From the NCBI RefSeq assembly GCF_029218125.1, contig NZ_JARFXX010000002.1:186001-250000 (forward strand): a stretch of DNA of 64,000 bases. Reading direction: 5' to 3'. The notes under the pieces were generated by a model. It had not been told where the DNA came from. It saw nothing but the letters and a program-made list of their open reading frames with translations, and searched no databases. The first letter of the stretch is position 1, and each line of letters begins with the position of its first letter. Position numbers and translations under genes: made by a program. The DNA is from Oscillibacter faecalis_A (GTDB lineage Bacteria > Bacillota > Clostridia > Oscillospirales > Oscillospiraceae). Positions 7,876 through 15,778 of this stretch are shown one piece after another.

Positions 7876-9783
7876 TTACGCGGCGGGAATTACCAAGACC
7901 TGTCCGATGTTGATGAGATAGGGGGCCTTCAGACCGTTGGCCTCGGCGATCATAGTGAACTTCGCGCCAGAGCCATAGTGCCGGTAGGCGATGTTCCACA
8001 GGCAGTCGCCGCTTACCACGGTGTAGGAGGTCTCGCCGCCATCGCCGTCAGCGGGCTTGGCAGGCTGTGCGGGGGTGCTGGGCTGTGCAGGCTCAGCGGG
8101 CTTGGCCGGCTCCTCGGCAGGGGCCTCGGTCTTGGTCAGAGTGATGCGGCCCTGAGGCTTTACATAGGTCTCGCCCACAACGCCCTTGAGCTCCGTTTTG
8201 ATGTAGTCCATCAGCACCTCGTCCATGGGGACGCCGATGTTGTAGTTGGCGGAGGCGGCCTTAAAGGCATAGTAGGTATCGCCGCCGGCGGCCATGAAGT
8301 CATTGGTGGCAATGGTGTAAACAGCCTTTTCGTCAAAGGCCTTGCCGCCTACGGACTGGATGGTGACACGGTTGATGCTCTTGGGTGCGTGATAGGTGGA
8401 GTCGGGATAAAGCGCACCGGCGTCATAGCTCTTGCCGGTGTCAATGGTGAACTGAATGCCGCTGACCTGCGGGAAGCCGCCCAGCGCGTCCGGCGTGCAG
8501 TAGGTGGACGCCTCCAGCGCCTCCAGCAGCTCCGTGCCGGTGACCTTGACGATGCTCAGGGTGTTGCCGAAGGGCAGGACGGTGTTGATGTCCTTCTTGG
8601 TGATGTCCCCGGCCTTGATGGTGGCGCGGATGCCGCCGCCGTTGGTAATGGCCGCGTCTACGGTCTCGCCGTTCTGCTTGGCGCCCCAGACCAGCGCGTC
8701 GGTGATGAGGTCGCCCAAATTTGTCTCACCGTCCCGGTTGCCGTTGGGAGCCTTGGCGCCGTTGAGCTCATAGAGGGTCTTGGCGAACACGGCGCCGTAA
8801 TCGTCATCGATCTGCTTCTGGATGGCGGCGGCGCGGTCGGCCACGGTCTTGTCAATGCCGGTCAGGGTCTCGGTGGGGGTGGTGCTCTCCGTCATCTGGC
8901 CGTTGGCGTCAATGATGACCACGCCGATGCTCTCGAGCTTCGTGCCGGTGGAGGTCAGGGGAGTGCCGTTTACCTCGGCCGTGCCGCCGGTAGCGGCCTT
9001 TACCTCGTCCCGGGTGGAGTGGGAGTGACCGTCAATAAAGAGGTCGATGCCCTTTACGGCGTTCAGAAGGTCAATGGAACGGTTGCCGACAGACTCGCTG
9101 TCGATACCCAGATGGCCAAGGCACACGATGATGTCGCAGCCGGCGGACTTCAGCGCGTCCACCTGATTCTGGGCGATTTTGAACATGGCCTCACCGGCGG
9201 GGAACGTCACGCCCTTGATCTTGCCGGGGTGGGCCTTTGTGGCGGTCTCCGGGGTTTCCAGACCGAACACGCCGATCTTCTTGCCGCCGGGGGTGGTGAA
9301 GATCTTGTTGTCCCCAAAAGCCGTTTTGCCGTTATACAGGGTATTGGCGGAGAGGATGGGGAACTTGGCGGCCTTGGACAGCTTCACAAGATTATCATAG
9401 CCGTAGTCAAACTCGTGGTTTCCCAGCGCAGCGGCGTCATAGCCCGCGAGGTTCATCAGCTCAATGGCTGTGGCGCCCTGCGAGGCGCTGACGGTGGGAT
9501 CGCCCTGAATATAGTCTCCGGCGTCCAGCAGCAGAACATAGGCGCCGCAGTCCTGATAATACTGCTTCAATGCGGCCACCTTGGCATAGCCCGCAATGGC
9601 GCCGTGGACATCATTGGTGTGCAGAATCACGGTAGAGCCGGTCAGGTCCGGGGCCGGAGCGGCAACGTGGGCAGCCGTTCCGTTTGCCGACGCCGAGATG
9701 GGAACAACGTCGGCAGCGCCGGCGGTGACAGCCAGCGAGCATACCATCGCCGCTGTCAGCAGCAGGGAAAAGAGCTTTTTCAT
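7876..9783 (-). CDS. Secreted 5'-nucleotidase/metallophosphatase with C-terminal LysM
   Basis: A 635-residue exported protein. The signal peptide occupies about residues 1-23 (hydrophobic core, cut near AGAA). Residues 50-270 are a calcineurin-like phosphoesterase domain (TNDVHG, DAGDYIQG, GNHEFDYG, GHSHS). Residues 330-520 are the 5'-nucleotidase C-terminal domain (NGGGIR, LPFGNTL). A Pro/Ala linker follows, then a LysM domain in the last 45 residues (YTVVSGDCLWNIA). It probably liberates nucleosides and phosphate outside the cell while held to peptidoglycan by LysM. A good AAGGAGG site precedes the start. Confidence 0.9.
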   Translation of the reverse strand: MKKLFSLLLTAAMVCSLAVTAGAADVVPISASANGTAAHVAAPAPDLTGSTVILHTNDVHGAIAGYAKVAALKQYYQDCGAYVLLLDAGDYIQGDPTVSASQGATAIELMNLAGYDAAALGNHEFDYGYDNLVKLSKAAKFPILSANTLYNGKTAFGDNKIFTTPGGKKIGVFGLETPETATKAHPGKIKGVTFPAGEAMFKIAQNQVDALKSAGCDIIVCLGHLGIDSESVGNRSIDLLNAVKGIDLFIDGHSHSTRDEVKAATGGTAEVNGTPLTSTGTKLESIGVVIIDANGQMTESTTPTETLTGIDKTVADRAAAIQKQIDDDYGAVFAKTLYELNGAKAPNGNRDGETNLGDLITDALVWGAKQNGETVDAAITNGGGIRATIKAGDITKKDINTVLPFGNTLSIVKVTGTELLEALEASTYCTPDALGGFPQVSGIQFTIDTGKSYDAGALYPDSTYHAPKSINRVTIQSVGGKAFDEKAVYTIATNDFMAAGGDTYYAFKAASANYNIGVPMDEVLMDYIKTELKGVVGETYVKPQGRITLTKTEAPAEEPAKPAEPAQPSTPAQPAKPADGDGGETSYTVVSGDCLWNIAYRHYGSGAKFTMIAEANGLKAPYLINIGQVLVIPAA

Positions 9784-9868
9784 GCGGAATCCTCCTTTTT
9801 AAATTTGGGTACACATTTACATACAGCTTGGAAAACGGGTACTGCCAAATGCCGGGGATACGCGGGAC

Positions 9869-10243
9869 TTATCTGATGACGTTGAAGTAGAGGTACAGCC
9901 CGCCTACTACAACGATCCAGATCAGGGTGAACAGGGGGACGCAGATGCGGAATGCCCGGTGCTGCGTCTTGTGGCGGAACAGCTCCATGCCCAGCCACGC
10001 GCCGACACCGCCGCCCACCAGCGCCAGCAGCAGGAGATTCTTCTCCGGGAGACGGGGGACTTTTGGCTGATGCTCCTTCAGCTTGGCCAGGAGCTTGTCG
10101 CCGCCGTAGGCCAAAAAGGCAACAACGTTGATGATCAGGAGCCACAGCCAGAGAATGCCCCATTTTGTGCCGAGAATTGTAAAGATAAAGCTGTTTTTTG
10201 CCGTGGGCTCCGCCACGGTTTTCGCAAGGCGCGCCGCTGTCAT
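9869..10243 (-). CDS. DUF1294 membrane protein
   Basis: A 124-residue protein with three hydrophobic helices (about residues 25-45, 70-85, 100-122). The DUF1294 signature is present: YGGDKLLAKL, RLPEKNLLLLALVGGGVGAWLGMELFRHKT. Function unknown. The ribosome-binding site is poor. It lies upstream of the nucleotidase gene on the same strand with an 85-bp gap. Confidence 0.85.
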   Translation of the reverse strand: MTAARLAKTVAEPTAKNSFIFTILGTKWGILWLWLLIINVVAFLAYGGDKLLAKLKEHQPKVPRLPEKNLLLLALVGGGVGAWLGMELFRHKTQHRAFRICVPLFTLIWIVVVGGLYLYFNVIR

Positions 10244-10300
10244 GAAAAACCACCCGCTTTTGTATAGTTTTGAGTCGGTTCGGGCGGCCGCGCCGCCGGA

Positions 10301-10342
10301 ATATAAAAAATGGACTGGCCAGGAGTTCCTGGTCAGTCCATT
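10301..10342 (-). terminator. Terminator of the psuK-psuG operon
   Basis: A 16-bp stem (one G-U pair) at 10309-10324 with 10327-10342. On the minus strand it is followed by six T residues. Confidence 0.88.
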
Positions 10343-10354
10343 GTAGCAGAGTTT

Positions 10355-11284
10355 TCAGTTTTTGGCAAGAGTCATCAATTCACAGGCAGTCTTGGCAGCC
10401 AATTTGGCGTTATTGTACACCAACTGGATGTTGGAGGCCAGAGAATCGCCGCCGGTGATGTCCTTGATCTTGGCCAGCAGGAAGGGAGTGGTCTCCTTGC
10501 CGTGGATGCCCAGCTTGTTGGCCTCGGCCACAGCCTCGTCAATGGCTTTGTTGATGACCTCGTGGTCCATGGAATACTCCTCGGGAATGGGGTTCGTCAC
10601 CAGCATACCGCCGCCGAGACCCATGTCCTGCTTCACATAGAAGGCCTTGGCCAGCTCGGCGGGAGTGTCGATGCGGTAGTCCACCTTGAAGCCGGACTTG
10701 CGGGTGTAGAAGGCGGGGAGCTCCTCGGTGCCGTAACCGATGACAGGCACGCCGTGGGTCTCCAGATACTCCAGCGTCAGACCGAGGTCCAGAATAGACT
10801 TGGCACCGGCGCAGACCACCATGACGGGGGTGTGGGCCAGCTCCTCCAAATCGGCAGAGATGTCGAAGGTCTGCTGAGCGCCGCGGTGCACGCCGCCGAT
10901 GCCGCCAGTGGCGAACACCTGAATGCCTGCCATGTGAGCGATGATCATGGTGGTGGTGACGGTGGTGGCACCGTCCTTGCCCTCGGCTACCAGAACGGGC
11001 AGGTCGCGGCGGCTGGCCTTGGCAACAGCGGTGCCGGTCTTGCCGAGATAGTCGATCTCAGCCTCGGACAGACCGGCCTTCAGACGGCCGCCGATGACGG
11101 CGATGGTGGCGGGCACCGCGCCGTTTTCGCGGATGAGCTTCTCCACGTTCAGCGCGGTCTCCACATTCTGAGGGTAGGGCATACCGTGAGAGATGATGGT
11201 GGACTCCAGCGCCACCACGGGGCGGCCCTCGTCCAGAGCCTTCTGCACTTCGGGAGCAATGTCCAGATACTTATTGAGCGTCAT
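10355..11284 (-). CDS. psuG: Pseudouridine-5'-phosphate glycosidase
   Basis: A 309-residue PsuG splitting pseudouridine 5'-phosphate to uracil and ribose-5-phosphate (reversible). Signature segments are ALESTIISHGMPYPQN near residue 30, GGVHRGAQ, and AGAKSILDLG. I place the start at 11284: GGAGGAA sits 8 bases upstream, whereas the in-frame ATG at 11299 is itself part of that ribosome-binding site. It follows psuK by 54 bp on the same strand and completes the pathway; its product ribose-5-phosphate could feed rpiB. Confidence 0.95.
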   Translation of the reverse strand: MTLNKYLDIAPEVQKALDEGRPVVALESTIISHGMPYPQNVETALNVEKLIRENGAVPATIAVIGGRLKAGLSEAEIDYLGKTGTAVAKASRRDLPVLVAEGKDGATTVTTTMIIAHMAGIQVFATGGIGGVHRGAQQTFDISADLEELAHTPVMVVCAGAKSILDLGLTLEYLETHGVPVIGYGTEELPAFYTRKSGFKVDYRIDTPAELAKAFYVKQDMGLGGGMLVTNPIPEEYSMDHEVINKAIDEAVAEANKLGIHGKETTPFLLAKIKDITGGDSLASNIQLVYNNAKLAAKTACELMTLAKN

Positions 11285-11307
11285 GTTAAATTCCTCCATA
11301 TTTTAAA

Positions 11308-11340
11308 TTTGAAATCGGTATTCTGTTTGAAATTGGTATT
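11308..11340. repeat. Direct repeat in the psuK-psuG gap
   Basis: Two 15-mers, TTTGAAATCGGTATT (11308-11322) and TTTGAAATTGGTATT (11326-11340), 14 of 15 identical with an 18-bp period. AT-rich, with no assigned role. Confidence 0.6.
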
Positions 11341-12427
11341 ATTTGGAAAACGCGGCTCGCTGTCGCAGGGCGTCCTCGCTCATGGCGGGGTTGATGGTCT
11401 CGGCGGACTCCATGGCGATAACGGAGGCGGCAAGGCCTGCCCTTACGGCGTCCGTCAAATCCGTACCCTGTAAATAGGCCCATGTGATAGCCGCCATGAA
11501 AGCGTCGCCACAGCCGGTGGTATTGACCATCGTGCCGGGGAGCGGGGGAAGCTGCACCTGATGCCCGGACCGGTCGGCGGCAAAGACGCCGTCGGAACCA
11601 AGAGAGATAAAGACCCGGTGAAGGCCGGTGTCCAGCAGCGTCTCCGCCGCTTTTCGGAGGCTGGCATCATCCGTGATGGAAACGCCGGAGAGCAGCTCCG
11701 CTTCGATGCGGTTGGGTTTCAGGGTGTGAAGCTTGCCCAGCACCGGCTTCAGCTTCACCGCCTTGGCGGTGGATACCGGGTCAGCAAACAGGGGTGCGGT
11801 GCAGTGATCCGCCAAATATTGAATACTCTCGGCGGGCAGGTTGGTGTCCAGCACCACCGCCTGACTGGCGTTCAGCAGCGTTTGCCGCTGGGCCAGCAGC
11901 TGCGGGGTCAGGTGCTTGTAAATTTCCATGTCGCTGACCGCCAGCGCCATGTCGCCCCGTTCATCGGTGATGAACAGATAGGTGGAGGTGCGCCCCTCGG
12001 GAATGACCGGGGACTGGGAGATGTCGATTCCCAGTTCACCGCAGCTTGCCGCGATCTTCTGAGCGTTGATGTCATCTCCGAACACCGTCAGCATCCGAAC
12101 GTCCATGCCCAAAAGGGCCATATTGTGGGCGATGTTCCGGCCCACGCCGCCAAGGCTCATCCGCACCACGCCGGGGTTGGAATCCTGCATGACGGGGACC
12201 TCGCCGGGCCAGCCGCCGATGTCCATATTCACGCCGCCCACCACGGTGACATAGGGGGCCGTGTGGACGATGTAGCCTTTGCCGGTGATATAGCCCTTTT
12301 TCATCAGGTTGGAGATGTGCACCGCCACGGAGGAACGGGTGATGCCCGCCTTGTCCGCCAACTCCTGCTGGGAGATCAGGGGGTTCTCTTCAATCCAGTT
12401 CAAAAGCTGCCGCTCACGCTGGGTCAT
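11339..12427 (-). CDS. psuK: Pseudouridine kinase with N-terminal winged HTH
   Basis: A 362-residue fusion. Residues 1-55 form a winged helix-turn-helix (MTQRERQLLNWIEENP, QQELADKAGITRSSVAVHI). Residues 58-355 form a PfkB-type sugar kinase (GGVNMDI, LGGVGRNIAHN, and the catalytic NTTGCGDAF near the end). It phosphorylates pseudouridine for PsuG. The HTH may allow self-regulation, and a palindrome lies between promoter and gene. PfkB specificity rests on the psuG neighbour and the GGVGRN motif of YeiC-like enzymes. Confidence 0.9.
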   Translation of the reverse strand: MTQRERQLLNWIEENPLISQQELADKAGITRSSVAVHISNLMKKGYITGKGYIVHTAPYVTVVGGVNMDIGGWPGEVPVMQDSNPGVVRMSLGGVGRNIAHNMALLGMDVRMLTVFGDDINAQKIAASCGELGIDISQSPVIPEGRTSTYLFITDERGDMALAVSDMEIYKHLTPQLLAQRQTLLNASQAVVLDTNLPAESIQYLADHCTAPLFADPVSTAKAVKLKPVLGKLHTLKPNRIEAELLSGVSITDDASLRKAAETLLDTGLHRVFISLGSDGVFAADRSGHQVQLPPLPGTMVNTTGCGDAFMAAITWAYLQGTDLTDAVRAGLAASVIAMESAETINPAMSEDALRQRAAFSK

Positions 12428-12454
12428 GGCTACCCCTCCTTTGTAAGCAAAAAA

Positions 12455-12504
12455 TTAGACTTCTAAGCTAATGCTTATTTTACGCGGCGAAAGCAAAATG
12501 TCAA
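12455..12504 (-). promoter_or_regulatory. psuKG promoter with palindromic operator candidate
   Basis: On the minus strand: TTGACA (plus 12499-12504), 16-bp spacer, TAAAAT (plus 12477-12482). Just downstream lies the palindrome TTAGACTTCTAA (12455-12466, 5-bp arms), around +5 to +16, a position suited to a repressor. It is a candidate site for the PsuK HTH. Confidence 0.65.
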
Positions 12505-12610
12505 GCCCCAATTTCAGAAAAATAATTATTTCAGGAAAAATTTGCAGGACCGGGAACAAAATCACCGTTTGCGCCGACAAAGAAGTAGAAATAAAAAGGA
12601 GGCGGTTTCT

Positions 12611-13492
12611 ATGAAGCAACTGTTTGCGGCGATTTTGTGCCTGTGTCTGCTGGCGGGGTGCGGGCGGACAGACAGCACCGGCAATACCTGCCGGGCGGAG
12701 GAAGGCTCCGGAGGCGGGGACGTGTCCGGGAAAACGGAAGGACCCGGCACAGACGCTGGGGGCGAGCTGTTTCGGGTCATCCGGGCAGAAAACGGCGCGC
12801 CGCTGCTGCTGGCCAAGGAGGACGGCGGCCCGGCAGGTGTATATACACTCTCACCGGCAGATGCGGAAGCAGCACCGAAGGGCGAGTCCGCGGCGGCCAA
12901 GAATGGTGTATATACAGGTGTATGTATACCTGTGTATGCACCGGGAATGCTGCTGGAGATCACCTACGGCTCCGTGCTGGAGACCTATCCCGCCAAGCTG
13001 GCGGAAGTAACGGCGGTGCATATCTGTCCCGATGGGTTCGATGACCGCTGTGCCCTGTACCTCCGGGTGCTGAATGACCTGTGGGCTGTGGATGAGGGAC
13101 TGAACAGCGACATTACCATGCTTTCCGTGGACCTGTCCCAAACCGGCCTGTCCGATAGCGAGCAGGCGGCGGTAGCGTGGGTGTTCGGCGGGATGCACGA
13201 TATTTCCGAGACCATGACCATGAGCTACGAGAAATTGGCGGCGGAGGACTATCTCACCGGGGCGGAACAGGGGGCCGACAGCCTCCCCTATTGGGAGAAC
13301 GGCTGTCTGTTCAGCATCACCGAGCGGGAGACCGGAGACAACGAACTGAACGGCGCGAGGAACACCGTGACCTTTGACGCCCAGAAGTGGCGCTCCGCCT
13401 TGGGGGCGTATTTCTTCGCTGACTGCACCGCCGAGCAGGCGCTGGACGGGCATTGGGGTGATTACACCGTAGGCAGTGAGGCCATTTCCTAA
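12611..13492 (+). CDS. Lipoprotein, unknown function
   Basis: A 293-residue lipoprotein with signal peptide and lipobox LLAGC (cysteine at residue 17). A Gly/Ser/Thr-rich linker follows, then a domain I do not recognise. Residues about 75-115 contain repeated GVYT units encoded by AT-rich microrepeats. AAAGGAGG precedes ATG 12611. An upstream in-frame start at 12542 would place 23 charged residues before the signal peptide and is rejected. It is probably transcribed alone and followed by a hairpin. Confidence 0.75.
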   Translation: MKQLFAAILCLCLLAGCGRTDSTGNTCRAEEGSGGGDVSGKTEGPGTDAGGELFRVIRAENGAPLLLAKEDGGPAGVYTLSPADAEAAPKGESAAAKNGVYTGVCIPVYAPGMLLEITYGSVLETYPAKLAEVTAVHICPDGFDDRCALYLRVLNDLWAVDEGLNSDITMLSVDLSQTGLSDSEQAAVAWVFGGMHDISETMTMSYEKLAAEDYLTGAEQGADSLPYWENGCLFSITERETGDNELNGARNTVTFDAQKWRSALGAYFFADCTAEQALDGHWGDYTVGSEAIS

Positions 13493-13504
13493 AAACGAAG
13501 TGAA

Positions 13505-13537
13505 CAGGCGGCGGAGCCGGTATGGCTCTGCCGCCTG
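13505..13537 (+). terminator. GC hairpin after the lipoprotein gene
   Basis: A 14-bp stem with one G-U pair (13505-13518 with 13524-13537) but no T tract. It could be a weak terminator or a 3' stabiliser. Confidence 0.4.
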
Positions 13538-13616
13538 CCGCGAATCGGGGAAAAATGAACGGCGTGTTAAATCTGCCGGAATCCCGAAAGAGGGGCTACC
13601 AAAACCGGACGGGCTG

Positions 13617-13625
13617 TGGTATGAT
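13617..13625 (+). promoter_or_regulatory. Extended -10 promoter for the lipoprotein-TCS operon
   Basis: TGG then TATGAT (13620-13625), 52 bp before the lipoprotein start; no clear -35. Confidence 0.5.
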
Positions 13626-13676
13626 ATATTTGTATCTTTATGTGAAATAGGTATCTGAGAGAAGGGAGGCGGAGCC

Positions 13677-15026
13677 ATGGGCGCTTTGCGGAGGCTGACA
13701 ATCGGACTTGTGACACTGTGCATGGCTCTGAGCCTTGCGGGCTGCGCTGCGCCGAAGCTGACGCTGGACCCGGAGGAGCTGTATGCCCTGCCGGAGCTGC
13801 CGGAGCGCTACACGGCGCTGAACCAGCAGCTATCCGCCATTCAGGAGGGCGGCGCGGAGTATGCCACCCCGGTCTCCGGCAGCAATATCCAGCCGGTGCA
13901 GATGATGGATCTGGATGGGGACGGCCGGGAGGAGGCGCTGGCCTTTTTCCGGCAGAGCGATGGAGAAAAGCCCCTGAAAATTTATATTTTTGCCGCTGAC
14001 GGAGACAGCTACCGGCAGGTGGCGGTGATCGAGGGCAGCGGCCTCGCCATTTACAGCGTGGCCTACAGTGATATGAACGGCGACGGGAAAATGGAGATCA
14101 TCGTGGGCTGGCGGGTCAGCATGGAGCTGCAGGCCCTTACGGTCTATACATTGGAAAAGGACGGGATTCGGGAGCTGGCCCGGTCGGATTATGTAAAATA
14201 CGCCGTGGCGGATCTGGACGGAGACGGTCAGCGGGAGCTGACGGTGCTTCGGGCGGATGAGACCGGCGCGGGCACCGCAGACTGCTACCTCTGGAAAAAC
14301 GGTACACTGACATTGGGCTCCAGCATCCGGGTCTCTATGACCATGGCAGAGCTGAGCCAGCAGGGCCGGATAACGGTGGGCGTGCTGCGTTCCAGCACGC
14401 CGGCGCTGTTTGTCACCGGCGTGGCGGACAGCACCCGGGCCATTACGGATGTGCTGGTGCTGCGTGGCGGAGAGCTGACAAATTTGGTGCTCTCGGCCAT
14501 GACCGGTGTTTCCGGGGAAAGCTCCCGGTTCTGCACCCTGTATCCAACGGACATCAACGGCGACGGGGTGACGGAGGTGCCCCGCACGGTGCCGCTGTCT
14601 GGCGATGAGGAGAGCACGGCCTCCCAGCGGATTGACTGGATCAGCTACGATGCCTCCGGTTTGGCGGCAAAGGCGCTGTCCACGTATCACGCGGTAGAGG
14701 ACGGTTGGTATCTCCGGCTGCCGGAGGGCTGGGCGGAGAATATTCAGGCGGCCCGTACCTCCAGCGGGGAGGAGACCGCTGTGACGTTTTATGTTGAGCA
14801 GGATACAACGGCCGCCGGACTGCTGCGCATCACAGCGCTCAGCGGCGCGGACCGGGAGCGGCAGGCGGTGCGGACCGGGCGGTTCATTCTCAGCCGGAAT
14901 GGCGGTGTGATCTATGTGGGTGAGCTGCTGAAGGGCAATGAGGATTGGAAGTACAGCGTAACGGAGGATCAGGTGCGGAGCGCGTTCGGCCTGATCACAA
15001 GAGAGTGGTCCGCCGGGGACAACTGA
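13677..15026 (+). CDS. FG-GAP/VCBS-like repeat lipoprotein next to a two-component system
   Basis: A 449-residue lipoprotein: signal peptide with lipobox SLAGC (cysteine at residue 23), then repeats containing calcium-type loops DLDGDGRE, DMNGDGKM, DLDGDGQR and DINGDGVT, characteristic of FG-GAP/VCBS beta-propeller repeats. The C-terminal 110 residues are a separate domain I do not recognise. It is the first gene of an operon with a response regulator 28 bp downstream and a histidine kinase, so an accessory extracytoplasmic sensing role is plausible inference. GGGAGGCGG precedes ATG 13677. Confidence 0.75.
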   Translation: MGALRRLTIGLVTLCMALSLAGCAAPKLTLDPEELYALPELPERYTALNQQLSAIQEGGAEYATPVSGSNIQPVQMMDLDGDGREEALAFFRQSDGEKPLKIYIFAADGDSYRQVAVIEGSGLAIYSVAYSDMNGDGKMEIIVGWRVSMELQALTVYTLEKDGIRELARSDYVKYAVADLDGDGQRELTVLRADETGAGTADCYLWKNGTLTLGSSIRVSMTMAELSQQGRITVGVLRSSTPALFVTGVADSTRAITDVLVLRGGELTNLVLSAMTGVSGESSRFCTLYPTDINGDGVTEVPRTVPLSGDEESTASQRIDWISYDASGLAAKALSTYHAVEDGWYLRLPEGWAENIQAARTSSGEETAVTFYVEQDTTAAGLLRITALSGADRERQAVRTGRFILSRNGGVIYVGELLKGNEDWKYSVTEDQVRSAFGLITREWSAGDN

Positions 15027-15054
15027 GCCAACGGCGAATAACGGAGGAGCGTTC

Positions 15055-15741
15055 ATGAAAAAAATTCTGGTTTTAGAGGATGAGGCCAGCATTCGGAGCT
15101 TCATCGTCATCAATCTGCGCCGCGCGGGGTACGATGTTATCGAGGCCGAAAGCGGCGAGGAGGCGCTGGAGCGCCTGCGGGCCAACCCCGATGTGAAGGT
15201 GGCGCTTCTGGATATCATGCTGCCGGGAATCGACGGCTTTGAGGTGTGCCGCCGCATCCGGGCTACCAATACGAAAATCGGCATCATCATGCTGACAGCC
15301 CGCTCCCAGGAAATGGACAAGGTGACGGGGCTGATGACCGGCGCGGATGACTATGTGACCAAGCCCTTTTCCCCGGCGGAGCTTACCGCCCGGGTGGACG
15401 CCCTGTTCCGCCGGGCAGGCGGAGAGGAAACGGCGCAGACCGGGGAAATCAGCCAGCCGCCGTTTTTGCTGAATGTCCGCAACCGGACGCTGGAGAAAAA
15501 CGGCCAGCGGGTAAAGCTGACACAGGTGGAGTACGCCATCATGCGGGTGTTTATGGAAAATCCCGGCAAGGCTCTCTCCCGGGAGGAAATTCTGGACCGG
15601 GTCTGGGGCCGGGATTATTTCGGTGAGCTGAAGATCGTGGATGTAAACATCCGCCGTCTCCGGCTGAAGATCGAGGACAATGTGCAGAACCCTACCTACA
15701 TTACAACAGTCTGGGGTTATGGTTACAAGTGGGGCGCGTGA
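15055..15741 (+). CDS. OmpR/PhoB-family response regulator
   Basis: A 228-residue transcription factor. The receiver domain (1-120) has the acidic pair ED at 8-9, phospho-acceptor D53 (LLDIMLPG) and K in VTKPF. The C-terminal winged helix (about 130-225) carries the typical DNA-binding pattern VDVNIRRLRLKIE and TVWGYGYKW. It is paired with the downstream kinase. It resembles PhoP/WalR-like regulators, but the regulon cannot be inferred. Confidence 0.93.
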   Translation: MKKILVLEDEASIRSFIVINLRRAGYDVIEAESGEEALERLRANPDVKVALLDIMLPGIDGFEVCRRIRATNTKIGIIMLTARSQEMDKVTGLMTGADDYVTKPFSPAELTARVDALFRRAGGEETAQTGEISQPPFLLNVRNRTLEKNGQRVKLTQVEYAIMRVFMENPGKALSREEILDRVWGRDYFGELKIVDVNIRRLRLKIEDNVQNPTYITTVWGYGYKWGA

Positions 15742-15778
15742 GGCGCACGTAAAAACGAACGGTAAGGAGGCGGGGCGC

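Noticed and set aside
7816..9876. A 686-codon plus-strand open frame opposite the nucleotidase
   Set aside because: The minus strand has a clear signal peptide, metallophosphatase motifs and LysM; the plus frame is its shadow.
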